64,000 nucleotides of DNA from Erwinia sorbitola (GTDB lineage: Bacteria; Pseudomonadota; Gammaproteobacteria; Enterobacterales; Enterobacteriaceae): contig NZ_CP046509.1 of NCBI RefSeq assembly GCF_009738185.1, positions 685,501 to 749,500 of the forward strand, read 5' to 3'. The notes under the pieces were generated by a model that saw nothing but the letters and a program-made list of their open reading frames with translations, did not search any database and was not told the DNA's origin. Position numbers and translations under genes: made by a program. Of the stretch, positions 8,529-17,190 are shown one piece after another; the stretch's first letter is position 1, and each line of letters starts with the position of its first letter.

Positions 8529-10262
8529 GTGTTTACAGTCGAAAGCGTATTAGACGATCTCAGTCCCGGTCATGACACCCCCTCCTGGCAGAAAAGCGTG
8601 CTGCGCCGCCTGCTCCATGAAAAAGAGTTCCAGCAGTTCAACCAGCGCAACCGTCACCTGAAAGGGCTGGATATGGTGGAGCAGGTGCTGGAATACCTTG
8701 ATGTCAGCTGTGAACTTAGCGAGCGCGATCTCGAACAGATCCCCAGCCAGGGGCCGGTAGTCATTGTGGCTAACCATCCGCTGGGCACGCTGGATGGCCT
8801 GGCGCTGCTGCATGCGGTATCTCAGGTGCGGCGCGACGTAAAAATTGTCACCAACCGCCTGCTGAACTGTCTCGCATCACTAAGCAGCCTGATGGTGCTG
8901 GTGGATAATATGGGCAACCGTACCAGCCGCCAGCAGGTAGGGCAGATGCAGGATCAGCTGGAAAATCACGGGGTGCTGATCTTCTTCCCGGCGGGAGAAG
9001 TCTCGCGCTTTGGCAGCAAAGGGGTTAAAGACAGTAAATGGAGCCACGGCTTCCTGCGCCTTGCGGCACGCTTCCGGGCGCCGGTGGTGCCGATCCACGT
9101 CAGCGGCCGCAATAGCGCGCTGTTCTACCTCACCTCAAAAATTTACCAACCGTTGTCGATGCTGCTGCTGGTGCGTGAAATGTTCGGCAATCGCGGCGTG
9201 CGTCTGAAGTTAAAAATCGGTAAACGTATCCCTTACGCCAGCTGGCACGATGGTCGTACTCCGGCGAAAGAGCTGGCCGCACGTTTTCGTCGTCATCTGT
9301 ACCGTATCGGTCAGGGAAAATCAGAGCTGTTCCAGACCGAAGCCGCCATTGCGCGTGCAGAAGATCGCGCCGTGCTGAAACGGGCGCTGGCGGGATGCGA
9401 AGTGCTGGGACAGCTGCCCGACGGCAAGATGATTTATCTCTATCGCCGCCAGGGGGAAGACTACGTACCGATCCTGCGGGAGCTGGGGCGGCTGCGTGAA
9501 ATCGCCTTCCGTGCGGTGGGCGAAGGCAGCGGTACGCGACGCGATCTTGATGATTACGACGACGACTATTATCACCTGATTTTATGGGATGAAGAGGCGC
9601 TGGATATTGTCGGAGCCTACCGCTTTATCCCTACCGCAGAGCAGTTTGAACGCAAAGGTTTTGAAGGTATCTACAGCCACAGCCTGTTCCATTACGATCA
9701 TCAGATGAATCCGGTACTGATGCAGGGCATTGAGCTGGGACGCAGCTTTATTCAGCCTGCTTACTGGGGTAAACGCGGTCTCGACTATCTGTGGATGGGC
9801 ATCGGCGCGTATCTGGCGAAATATCCGCAGTACCGTTATCTGTTTGGCCCGGTGTCGATCTCCGGTGGTTTGCCGCTGGCAGCGCGCGACCTGCTGGTGG
9901 CCTTCTACCGCCTCTATTTCGCTCCGTCCCTGCCGCTGGCCACCTCGCGACGCCCGTATCCGGCCTCCCTGCCGGATGTGCTGGCCCAGTTCAGCGGGGA
10001 TAACTACAGCGAAGACCTTAAACGTCTGAAGCGCCTGCTAAGTAATCTGGGCACCGGCATTCCGCCGCTGTATAAGCAGTATTCCGAGCTGTGCGAAAGT
10101 GGGGGGGTACAGTTTATCGACTTCGGCAGCGATCCGGACTTTAACCACTGCATTGACGGACTGGTGCTGGTGGATCTCACCCGGCTAAAAGAGAGCCGTT
10201 TTCAGCGCTATATTGCGGTGCATCAGACGCCGGAATTAGCCACCGCCCAAAGCGCACACTGA
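8529..10262 (+). CDS. olsF: OlsF-type bifunctional ornithine-lipid acyltransferase
   Basis: A 577-residue fusion of two acyltransferase domains. The N-terminal half is PlsC/lysophospholipid acyltransferase-like, with NHPLGTLDG at 82-90 and FFPAGEVSRFG near 152. The C-terminal half (about 320-480) is an OlsB/hemolysin-like GNAT domain with LREIAFRAVGEGSG, RRDLDDYD and HLILWDEE...IVGAYRF. In Serratia OlsF, the C-terminal domain acylates ornithine with a 3-hydroxy fatty acid and the N-terminal domain adds the second acyl chain to make phosphorus-free ornithine lipids. The start is GTG 8529 with TGGAGG eight bases upstream. It acts at the inner membrane. A single-gene unit, divergent from the serine hydrolase. 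Confidence 0.82.
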   Translation: MFTVESVLDDLSPGHDTPSWQKSVLRRLLHEKEFQQFNQRNRHLKGLDMVEQVLEYLDVSCELSERDLEQIPSQGPVVIVANHPLGTLDGLALLHAVSQVRRDVKIVTNRLLNCLASLSSLMVLVDNMGNRTSRQQVGQMQDQLENHGVLIFFPAGEVSRFGSKGVKDSKWSHGFLRLAARFRAPVVPIHVSGRNSALFYLTSKIYQPLSMLLLVREMFGNRGVRLKLKIGKRIPYASWHDGRTPAKELAARFRRHLYRIGQGKSELFQTEAAIARAEDRAVLKRALAGCEVLGQLPDGKMIYLYRRQGEDYVPILRELGRLREIAFRAVGEGSGTRRDLDDYDDDYYHLILWDEEALDIVGAYRFIPTAEQFERKGFEGIYSHSLFHYDHQMNPVLMQGIELGRSFIQPAYWGKRGLDYLWMGIGAYLAKYPQYRYLFGPVSISGGLPLAARDLLVAFYRLYFAPSLPLATSRRPYPASLPDVLAQFSGDNYSEDLKRLKRLLSNLGTGIPPLYKQYSELCESGGVQFIDFGSDPDFNHCIDGLVLVDLTRLKESRFQRYIAVHQTPELATAQSAH

Positions 10263-10283
10263 CCGCAAAATCACTCTTTATCA

Positions 10284-10307
10284 CGCTAACCCTGGGACGG
10301 GTTAGCG
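10284..10307 (+). terminator. Hairpin after olsF, possible terminator
   Basis: Nine-base perfect arms CGCTAACCC and GGGTTAGCG around a six-base loop, 21 bp after the olsF stop. No T-run follows, so it is a weak or Rho-assisted terminator or an mRNA 3' stabiliser. The rest of 10308-10550 is the AT-rich mdc promoter region in which I cannot place an MdcR site with confidence. Confidence 0.45.
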
Positions 10308-10550
10308 GATGATATTTCCAGGAAAGCATTCAGGATCACCTCCTGTTTGTGCGAACCGCACGATTTAAATGTGAGCTGTGTTCAAAAATAAAACCGTTAT
10401 CACCCTGATTTGCATGATTATTAATCTAATCGTTACTCAATTCGTAATGGTCAGAGCACTTAACCTAATTGTATGCCTGCATCCCGGCAGGCAGACTCGG
10501 TAACCAGGCTGAAGCATCCCTGACAGGATGCGCTAACAGGAGGTTACAAC

Positions 10551-12203
10551 ATGATTTCCAACTCATCTCCCCGTATCTGGGATACGCGTCGCCGTGAAAA
10601 ACAGCGCCGTATCGCCAGCCTCGGGCTCACCCATAAAGTGCTTCCCACCGACGATCTGGTCGCCATGCTGGAAAAACTGATTGTTCCAGGCGATCGCGTT
10701 GTGATGGAAGGGAATAACCAGAAACAGGCAGATTTCCTTTCGCGTTCTCTGGCGCAGGTTAACCCGCAAAAATTGCACGATCTGCATATGATCATGCCGA
10801 GCGTAGGCCGTAGCGAGCATCTGGACATCTTTGAAAAGGGTATCGCGCGTAAACTCGACTTCTCATTTTCTGGCACCCAGAGCCTGCGAATCTCACAGTT
10901 GCTGGAAGATGGACAGCTGGAAATCGGTGCGATTCACACCTACATCGAACTTTACTCACGGCTGTATGTTGATCTGATCCCCAATGTGGCACTGGTGGCC
11001 GGCTTTAAAGCCGACCGTAAAGGCAACCTCTATACCGGAGCCAGTACCGAAGATACCCCGGCGCTGGTCGAGGCGGCAGCGTTCCATGATGGCATCGTTA
11101 TCGCCCAGGTGAATGAGCTGGTAGATGATGAAACGGATCTGCCGCGTGTCGATATTCCCGGTTCGTGGATCGACTTTGTGGTTGTTGCGGATAAACCTTT
11201 CTTTATCGAACCGCTGTTCACCCGTGACCCGCGCCTGATCAAGCAGGAACATGTGCTGATGGCGATGCTGGCAATCAAAGGTATCTACGCTGAACACCAG
11301 GTACAGTCGCTTAACCACGGCATTGGCTTTAACACTGCCGCGATTGAGCTGCTGCTGCCAACCTACGGCGAACAGCTTGGTCTGAAAGGCAAGATCTGCC
11401 GTCACTGGACGCTGAATCCGCATCCCACTCTCATCCCTGCCATTGAAAGCGGCTGGGTGGAAAGCGTGCACTGCTTCGGCGGCGAACTGGGTATGGAAAA
11501 ATATGTCGCGGCGCGTCCGGATGTGTTCTTTACCGGTGCCGACGGCTCAATGCGCTCTAACCGTGCGTTCTGTCAGATGGCGGGTCAGTACGCGGCCGAT
11601 ATGTTTATCGGCTCCACCCTCCAGATTGACGGCGATGCCAACTCCTCCACCGTTACCCGTGGTCGCCTGTCAGGCTTTGGCGGTGCGCCAAATATGGGTC
11701 ATGACCCGCATGGCCGCCGTCATGCTACCCCGGCCTGGCTGGCGATGATCAACGAACCCGATCCGATGGCACGTGGCCGTAAGCTGGTGGTGCAGATGGT
11801 GGAAACCTTCCAGGCCGGAGCGAAACCAACGTTTGTGGAAAAACTGGAAGCGATCGACGTGGCAAAAGACGCCGGTATGCCGCTGGCTCCGGTCATGATC
11901 TACGGCGATGACGTTACTCATGTGCTGACCGAAGAGGGGATTGCCTACCTCTATCGTGCGAAGTCGCTGGAGGAACGGCGCGCAATGGTGGCGGCGGTCG
12001 CCGGGATCACCGATATCGGCCTGGGCGTGGATGCGAAACGCGTGGCACAGCTGCGCCGCGACGGCAAAGTGGCCTTCCCGGAAGACCTGGGAATACGCCG
12101 TACCGATGCCCGTCGCTCCCTGCTGGCCGCAGGTAGCGTGGCCGACCTGGTCGAATGGTCAGGCGGTCTATATCAGCCACCGGCTAAATTCAGGAGCTGG
12201 TAA
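10551..12203 (+). CDS. mdcA: Malonate decarboxylase alpha subunit (acetyl-ACP:malonate ACP transferase)
   Basis: A 550-residue protein, the usual MdcA length. It exchanges acetyl for malonyl on the thioester of the decarboxylase acyl carrier protein MdcC, so that malonyl-ACP can be decarboxylated by MdcD/E. Recognisable segments are WDTRRREKQRRI at the N-terminus, FSFSGTQSLRIS, ADRKGNLYTGASTEDTP and GFGGAPNMGHDPHGRRHATPAW. It is a CoA-transferase-like protein acting in the cytosol. A strong Shine-Dalgarno AGGAGG lies before ATG 10551, marking the start of the mdc operon. It overlaps mdcB by one base (TAATG). Confidence 0.96.
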   Translation: MISNSSPRIWDTRRREKQRRIASLGLTHKVLPTDDLVAMLEKLIVPGDRVVMEGNNQKQADFLSRSLAQVNPQKLHDLHMIMPSVGRSEHLDIFEKGIARKLDFSFSGTQSLRISQLLEDGQLEIGAIHTYIELYSRLYVDLIPNVALVAGFKADRKGNLYTGASTEDTPALVEAAAFHDGIVIAQVNELVDDETDLPRVDIPGSWIDFVVVADKPFFIEPLFTRDPRLIKQEHVLMAMLAIKGIYAEHQVQSLNHGIGFNTAAIELLLPTYGEQLGLKGKICRHWTLNPHPTLIPAIESGWVESVHCFGGELGMEKYVAARPDVFFTGADGSMRSNRAFCQMAGQYAADMFIGSTLQIDGDANSSTVTRGRLSGFGGAPNMGHDPHGRRHATPAWLAMINEPDPMARGRKLVVQMVETFQAGAKPTFVEKLEAIDVAKDAGMPLAPVMIYGDDVTHVLTEEGIAYLYRAKSLEERRAMVAAVAGITDIGLGVDAKRVAQLRRDGKVAFPEDLGIRRTDARRSLLAAGSVADLVEWSGGLYQPPAKFRSW

Positions 12204-13093
12204 TGAGCCTGCAACGGCAGTTTTCCGTCACCCCGGCTGAGTGTCATGCCCGGCGTCTTGCATCGCTGGCAACCCGCTGTCTGCTGATTGAAGCCAATCT
12301 GACGCCAAAACCAGGGCTGGTAGATCGCCGTGGCAATGGGGCGCACCAGGATCTGACGCTGGCACTGATGGAACGTTCTGCACAAAGCCTGACGCCGATG
12401 TTCCGCGATCTTGCCCGCCAGAGCTGGCTGCGCCCGGCAGATATCGCCCTGCGCCAGCTGGTGGGGCGTCTGGGGCGTGACGGAGAAGCTGCAATGATGC
12501 AGGCAACCTGTGGCGTTAATACCCATCGCGGAGCCATCTGGGCGCTCGGGCTGCTGGTTTCAGCTACGGCAATGTGTGGTGGCAGCGGCAGTCCGGCACA
12601 GATTGCTGGCACCGCGGCCCGGCTGGCACAGCTGCCTGATGATGCCGCGCCGAAGCAGTTCAGCAACGGCCTGCGGGCCAGTGCACGTTATCGCCTGCCG
12701 GGCGCAAGGGAAGAGGCTCAACAGGGCTTTCCTCATGTACTGAACCTGGCATTGCCGCAGCTCGTGTTAAGTCGTAATCAGGGTGCGGCTGGCGATGCTG
12801 CAAGGCTTGATGCACTGATGGCGATAATGACCTCGCTCAGTGATACCTGCGTGCTGTCGCGCGCCGGGATGGCGGGGTTAACGGCGATGCAGCAGGGGGC
12901 GCGTGCGGTGCTGGCGGCAGGAGGCGTGCATCAGCCCGCCGGGCGACAGGCGCTGCTGCGGTTAGATGCGCAGATGCTGGCGTTGAATGCTTCACCTGGC
13001 GGTGCGGCTGACCTGCTTTCGGCGGCGTTATTTCTGGACTCGGTACAGAGTGCGGGTCGGGCATGCCCGACCCCGACGACAGCCGGAATATAG
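12203..13093 (+). CDS. mdcB: Triphosphoribosyl-dephospho-CoA synthase
   Basis: A CitG/MdcB-family enzyme of 296 residues that makes 2'-(5''-triphosphoribosyl)-3'-dephospho-CoA from ATP and dephospho-CoA, the precursor of the MdcC prosthetic group. The family motif TPKPGLVDRRGNGAHQD is at 34-50, and GVNTHRGAIWALGL lies near 107. The recognisable domain ends at about residue 283 (LLSAALFLDSVQ); the last 13 residues (AGRACPTPTTAGI) run through a 20-bp palindrome at the left end of the mdcB-mdcC repeat array, so the C-terminus appears to have been extended by repeat insertion. Translation is coupled to mdcA. Confidence 0.94.
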   Translation: MSLQRQFSVTPAECHARRLASLATRCLLIEANLTPKPGLVDRRGNGAHQDLTLALMERSAQSLTPMFRDLARQSWLRPADIALRQLVGRLGRDGEAAMMQATCGVNTHRGAIWALGLLVSATAMCGGSGSPAQIAGTAARLAQLPDDAAPKQFSNGLRASARYRLPGAREEAQQGFPHVLNLALPQLVLSRNQGAAGDAARLDALMAIMTSLSDTCVLSRAGMAGLTAMQQGARAVLAAGGVHQPAGRQALLRLDAQMLALNASPGGAADLLSAALFLDSVQSAGRACPTPTTAGI

Positions 13094-13424
13094 GTGCATA
13101 CCCCGTGCCAGCCCGAATGCAGGGGCGGGGCATGCCCGATACCCGTGCCGCCCCGGATGCAGGGGCGGGGCATACCCGGTACCCGTGCCGCCCCGAATGC
13201 AGGGGCGGGGCATACCCGGTACCCGTGCCGCCCCGAATGCAGGGGCGGGGCATGCCCGATATCTGTACCGCTCCCGAATGCAGGGGCGGGGCATGCCCGA
13301 TACCTGTATCGCTCCCGAATGCAGGGGCGGGGCATGCCCGATACCTGTATCGCTCCCGAATGCAGGGGCGGGGCATGCCCGATACCTGTACCGCTCCCGA
13401 ATGTAGGGGCGGGGCATGCCCCGC
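13054..13424. repeat. Eight 40/41-bp tandem repeats with flanking palindromes inside the mdc operon
   Basis: A perfect 20-bp palindrome (arms GGGTCGGGC and GCCCGACCC around AT) at 13054-13073 lies in the end of mdcB. Repeats marked by AGGGGCGGGGCAT then start at 13121, 13161, 13201, 13241, 13282, 13323, 13364 and 13405, spaced 40,40,40,41,41,41,41. The last unit (13405 on) closes with full 9-bp arms GGGCGGGGC and GCCCCGCCC; internal units have a truncated right arm (GCCCG). The step from 40 to 41 bp indicates expansion from two unit variants. The array fills the 363 bp between mdcB and mdcC, where operons of this type normally have close spacing. Frames running through it on both strands are artefacts. 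Confidence 0.93.
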
Positions 13425-13456
13425 CCGCAAACGGATTAAAAATCTAAGAGGATCTT

Positions 13457-13756
13457 ATGCAACAGATAACTTTTTCTTTTCCGGCAACACGTCACCTCAG
13501 CGGTAAAGCGCTGGCGGGCGTTGTAGGTTCCGGTGATATGGAAGTGCTGTTTGCGGCCGACAGCAGCAGTGTGCTGCACGTGGCAGTCACGTCGTCAGTC
13601 GATAACAGCGGCCCGCGCTGGAAGGCGCTGTTTGAACGTATCAGCAGCTTCGGTGCGCTGCCCGCCGGGCAGATGACTATTCATGATTTTGGTGCCACGC
13701 CAGGCGTGGCGCGTATCCGCATTGAACAGGTGTTTGAGGAGGTAGCCGATGCGTAA
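13457..13756 (+). CDS. mdcC: Malonate decarboxylase acyl carrier protein (delta subunit)
   Basis: A 99-residue acyl carrier protein dedicated to malonate decarboxylase. In Klebsiella MdcC the triphosphoribosyl-dephospho-CoA group is attached to Ser25; here GVVGSGDMEVL places Ser25 at the same position. The bound thiol carries the acetyl/malonyl group between MdcA and MdcD/E. AGAGGA precedes ATG 13457. It is the first gene after the repeat array, so its expression depends either on read-through of that array or on an internal start. It overlaps mdcD by 8 nt. Confidence 0.95.
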   Translation: MQQITFSFPATRHLSGKALAGVVGSGDMEVLFAADSSSVLHVAVTSSVDNSGPRWKALFERISSFGALPAGQMTIHDFGATPGVARIRIEQVFEEVADA

Positions 13757-14585
13757 CGACAGCAGCTTTATCGAACTGAAAGCGCGTGAACGCGCCCGCC
13801 TGTTGCTGGATGACGGCAGCTTCCGTGAACTTCTCGATCCGTTCGACGGCATTATCTCGCCTTGGCTGGGTGCGCAGGGCATTGTGCCGCAGGCCGATGA
13901 CGGCATGGTGGTGGCGAAAGGCACTATCGACGGCCAGCCTGCGGTAGTGATTGCCATTGAAGGGGCATTCCAGGGCGGAAGTATGGGCGAAGTTTCCGGG
14001 GCGAAAATGGCGGCAGCGCTGGAGCTGGCGGCAGAAGATAACCGTAAAGGCATCGCTACCCGCGCCGTGCTCTGCCTGGAAACCGGCGGTGTGCGCTTAC
14101 AGGAGGCGAACCTGGGCCTTGCAGCCATTGCCGATATTCATGCGGCGATTGTCGACCTGCGGCGCTACACCCCGGTGGTTGGCATTATCGCCGGTACCGT
14201 CGGCTGCTTCGGCGGTATGTCGATCGCAGCGGGATTGTGCAGCTATCTGATTGTGACCCGTGAAGCGCGGCTTGGCCTGAATGGCCCGCAGGTTATCGAG
14301 CAGGAGGCCGGCATTGATGAGTACGATTCCCGCGACAGGCCGTTTATCTGGAGTATGACCGGCGGCGAAGTGCGTGCCCGCAGCGGTCTGGTAGATGCGA
14401 TTGTTGACGATGGACAACGTGCAGTGCAGCAGGCGATGCGCGCAGCACTGGCGAAAGGCGTTCCGCCGACACATCGTTCACAGCGCTATCAGCACTATCT
14501 GCCGCGCCTGACCCGGTTTGATACCCGTCAGCAGGCCGATGCACAACAGATCACACAGCTATTTAGTGGGGAGGATCGCAAATGA
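13749..14585 (+). CDS. mdcD: Malonate decarboxylase beta subunit
   Basis: A 278-residue carboxyltransferase-type crotonase-fold subunit. With MdcE it decarboxylates malonyl-S-ACP to acetyl-S-ACP in the biotin-independent enzyme. Visible segments include RARLLLDDGSFRELLDPFDG at the N-terminus, the oxyanion-type stretches GAFQGGSMGEVSGAKMAAAL and GTVGCFGGMSIAAGL, and GPQVIEQEAGIDEYDSRDRP. Length and start fit the family. Overlaps at both ends (8 nt with mdcC, 4 nt with mdcE) indicate coupled translation and equal stoichiometry of the complex. Confidence 0.95.
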   Translation: MRNDSSFIELKARERARLLLDDGSFRELLDPFDGIISPWLGAQGIVPQADDGMVVAKGTIDGQPAVVIAIEGAFQGGSMGEVSGAKMAAALELAAEDNRKGIATRAVLCLETGGVRLQEANLGLAAIADIHAAIVDLRRYTPVVGIIAGTVGCFGGMSIAAGLCSYLIVTREARLGLNGPQVIEQEAGIDEYDSRDRPFIWSMTGGEVRARSGLVDAIVDDGQRAVQQAMRAALAKGVPPTHRSQRYQHYLPRLTRFDTRQQADAQQITQLFSGEDRK

Positions 14586-15382
14586 AACAGCCAACAGGAC
14601 GTGGTGAAATCTGGCTTCAGCAGCTGAGTGGCGGGGCGGCACGTTTACCGGGCTTATGCCCGTCAGTTCAGGTTGCTGACGCCGAATTAAACGGGGAAGC
14701 CGTACGTTTTATTGCCGTAGTACCGGATGCCGCTAACCACTATCCCCGCGCCGCCCACGGCGAAGTCGGGCTGTTAGAGGGCTGGACGCTGGCGAAAGTT
14801 GTCCATGAAACCATGGCGCAGGATGCTGAAAAATCCCACAAACGACCAATTATTGCGGTGATTGATGTACCGAGCCAGGCGTACGGCCGTCGTGAAGAAG
14901 CCTTTGGTATTCACCAGGCGCTGGCCGCCGCAGCCGGGGCTTACGCCGAAGCGCGGCTGGCTGGTCATGTGGTGATTGGGCTGATTGTTGGCAAAGCGAT
15001 GTCCGGGGCCTTTCTGGCGCACGGCTATCAGGCCAACCGGCTGATTGCCTTTGACGACGGCGGCGTGCTGATCCACGCGATGGGTAAAGCAGCGGCGGCG
15101 CGTATTACGCTGCGCAGCGTTGAGGCGCTGGAAAAACTGGCGCAGACCATTCCGCCAATGGCTTACGACATTAAAAACTACCACACCCTGGGGCTGCTGG
15201 AGGCACTGCTGGATATTCGCCAGCCGGATGCCCCGGACGCCGCTGATGTGAAAAAGGTTCATCAGGCGCTGACGGCAGCTATTGCCGCCGCACGAAGTGA
15301 GCCGGGGCTGCAATGTCGTTTGCGCGCAGAGAACCGTCGCAGTTCTCAAACCGTCAGAGAACGGATGCGCCAGCTCTGGTAG
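14582..15382 (+). CDS. mdcE: Malonate decarboxylase gamma subunit (co-decarboxylase)
   Basis: A 266-residue crotonase-fold subunit that pairs with MdcD to form the decarboxylase active site. Segments VPSQAYGRREEAFGIHQALAA, GLIVGKAMSGAFLAHGYQA and MGKAAAARITLRSVEALEKLA are those of MdcE. It begins in an ATGA overlap with mdcD. The following 232 bp before mdcF contain a degenerate palindromic element, which separates the decarboxylase core from the transporter and maturation genes. Confidence 0.95.
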   Translation: MKQPTGRGEIWLQQLSGGAARLPGLCPSVQVADAELNGEAVRFIAVVPDAANHYPRAAHGEVGLLEGWTLAKVVHETMAQDAEKSHKRPIIAVIDVPSQAYGRREEAFGIHQALAAAAGAYAEARLAGHVVIGLIVGKAMSGAFLAHGYQANRLIAFDDGGVLIHAMGKAAAARITLRSVEALEKLAQTIPPMAYDIKNYHTLGLLEALLDIRQPDAPDAADVKKVHQALTAAIAAARSEPGLQCRLRAENRRSSQTVRERMRQLW

Positions 15383-15420
15383 ATGATTCACCAAGACAAC
15401 CTGCCAGGCGCCGGGCATCA

Positions 15421-15545
15421 ATACTCGTCATAATTTAAGGTGCAGAAGTGTTGGCTGTCTCGTTTTCCCCGGTCACATAGTTATCTATGCTGCCGGGGAC
15501 TTTTGAGATTGCCAGCCACCTGCCACCCTGATTATTCAAAATGTG
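15421..15545. repeat. Degenerate enterobacterial palindromic intergenic element
   Basis: Central arms CCCCGG-CATAG and CTATG-CCGGGG pair around a TTAT loop with a three-base internal mismatch (about 15468-15497). Flanking blocks ACTCGTCATAATTTAAGGTGCAG and TTGGCTG on the left, and GCCAGCCACCTGCCACC and ATTATTCAAAATG on the right, match in order the widespread element of Serratia, Yersinia and Pectobacterium that runs from a CGTCAT(A)nTTCAAG block through CCCCGGTCA to a mirrored end. The copy is decayed. The recognition is from memory of that element, not a search. Confidence 0.55.
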
Positions 15546-15614
15546 CCCAACTGTTATCGCCTGAACATAATAAAACCATCGCACCTGTGCTTACTTTAAC
15601 TTCCAGGTGATGTT

Positions 15615-16577
15615 ATGACTTATGTAATCGTTCATGCTCTGGCCCCCATCTTTATTATTATGTTACTGGGCTTTTATGCCGGTAAATCCGGGATGGTGGA
15701 CAATAAAAATGTCTCTTTACTGAATATCTTTGTGATGGATTTTGCCCTGCCGGCGGCGTTGTTCAGCGCGACAGTACAGACGCCGTGGGCCGGAATTATC
15801 CAGCAGTCGCCGCTGATTTTGGTGCTGGTGCTGGCGATGTGGATTGTCTACGCGGCGATCTACTTTGTCTGCACCAAAATCTTTAATAAATCTCCACAGG
15901 ATGCGGCGGTTCTGACGCTCACCGTGGCGCTGCCGAACTATGCCGCTCTGGGCCTGCCGATCCTCGGCAGCGTGCTGGGTGAGGGAGGATCAACTTCACT
16001 TTCGGTGGCCGTCTCTATCGCCTGTGGTTCAGTGCTGATGACACCGTTTTGTCTGCTGACGCTGGAGCGGGAAAAAGCGCGTGCGGCGGGAGGGGATGCC
16101 GCCAGTGCCGGGATAGGTATGCTGCCGGTGCTGATGTGGCGTTCGGTGATCAAGCCTATCGTCTGGGCACCGCTGCTTGGCGTGGTGCTCTCCGGGCTGG
16201 GTGTCACCATGCCGGAGCTGGTGCTGGCTTCAATCAAACCGCTGGGGCTGGCGGCAACGGCGGGTGCGCTGTTCCTGACCGGGGTGATCCTGTCGGCGCG
16301 TCAGCTGAAAATCAACGGCGTAGTGGTGATCTCCAGCGTTACGACCATGCTGATCCAGCCGTTTATTGCCTGGGGACTGGTGCTGGTGTTCGGTATCAGC
16401 GGGCATGTGGCAATCACTGCGATCCTGATGGTGGCGCTGTCAGCCGGTTTCTTCGGCGTGGTGTTCGGTAACCGTTTTGGCGTGCAGTCGCCGGATGCGG
16501 AGGCAACGCTGCTGATCAGTTCGCTATTGTGTATCATCACCTTACCGCTGTTTATCACCCTGACATCCGGGATGTAA
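15615..16577 (+). CDS. mdcF: Malonate transporter, AEC family permease
   Basis: A 320-residue auxin-efflux-carrier family membrane protein with about ten hydrophobic segments in two bundles, starting VIVHALAPIFIIMLLGFYAG. Conserved AEC stretches include FVMDFALPAALF and LTVALPNYAALGLPILGSVLG. MdcF is the proposed malonate importer of enterobacterial malonate operons. CAGGTGA precedes ATG 15615. Position between the decarboxylase genes and mdcG supports the assignment. Confidence 0.93.
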   Translation: MTYVIVHALAPIFIIMLLGFYAGKSGMVDNKNVSLLNIFVMDFALPAALFSATVQTPWAGIIQQSPLILVLVLAMWIVYAAIYFVCTKIFNKSPQDAAVLTLTVALPNYAALGLPILGSVLGEGGSTSLSVAVSIACGSVLMTPFCLLTLEREKARAAGGDAASAGIGMLPVLMWRSVIKPIVWAPLLGVVLSGLGVTMPELVLASIKPLGLAATAGALFLTGVILSARQLKINGVVVISSVTTMLIQPFIAWGLVLVFGISGHVAITAILMVALSAGFFGVVFGNRFGVQSPDAEATLLISSLLCIITLPLFITLTSGM

Positions 16578-16578
16578 C

Positions 16579-17190
16579 ATGACCTTTACGCCACACGATT
16601 TAATCTGGATTGCTGCTGCTGAAGCCATTGAGGGCGACCTGCCTGATTGGGTCACCAGCCAGTGGCGACGGGCGCTGCCGCTGGTAGTGCGCCGTGACAG
16701 TGATGACCATGGGCGTATTCCGGTTGGTGTGCGCGGCCTGCGGCGCGATCAGCGTGCGGCAGGCTGGGTAGCGCCACAGCATATTCTGCGCAGGCTGCCG
16801 CCGGAGGCGCTGAGTGAGACGGAGCGGCTGCTGGCATCACCTTTTGTCTCCCAGCAGCCGGTGCAGGCGGCCATTCAGCTGGCACAGCAACGCTGGTGGT
16901 GGCCGTGGGGGATTACTGGCAGCGTGGGTTACGCGCTGGCGACGGAAGTGCCGGTGCTGCATGACAGCAGCGATCTGGATCTGCTGATCCGCTGTCCGCT
17001 ACCGGTAGCAGAGCTGGAACTCAGGCGCTGGCAGCAGTTTACCCGGCAGCTTCCCTGCCGCGTGGACACGCAAATTGAAGTGCCTGCTGGTGCCTTTGCC
17101 TTAAACGAATGGCTGCGTGACGGACGTGTGCTGCTGAAAACGAATACTGGCCCACGTATCACCACGCAGCCCTGGAGCGAGATACCATGA
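16579..17190 (+). CDS. mdcG: Holo-ACP synthase / phosphoribosyl-dephospho-CoA transferase
   Basis: A 203-residue nucleotidyltransferase-like enzyme that attaches the prosthetic group made by MdcB to Ser25 of MdcC, releasing pyrophosphate. The active-site motif GSVGYAL (114-120) is followed by SSDLDLLI with Asp132 and Asp134, matching the catalytic Asp pair described for MdcG. It starts one base after the mdcF stop and overlaps mdcH by 4 nt. Confidence 0.94.
   Translation: MTFTPHDLIWIAAAEAIEGDLPDWVTSQWRRALPLVVRRDSDDHGRIPVGVRGLRRDQRAAGWVAPQHILRRLPPEALSETERLLASPFVSQQPVQAAIQLAQQRWWWPWGITGSVGYALATEVPVLHDSSDLDLLIRCPLPVAELELRRWQQFTRQLPCRVDTQIEVPAGAFALNEWLRDGRVLLKTNTGPRITTQPWSEIP

Noticed and set aside
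10308..10550. MdcR operator upstream of mdcA
   Set aside because: Several T-N11-A patterns exist by chance in this AT-rich stretch and none stands out.
12837..13506. Frames of 117-197 residues on both strands across the 40/41-bp array
   Set aside because: Artefacts of the G/C-rich repeats, overlapping mdcB and mdcC without Shine-Dalgarno sites.
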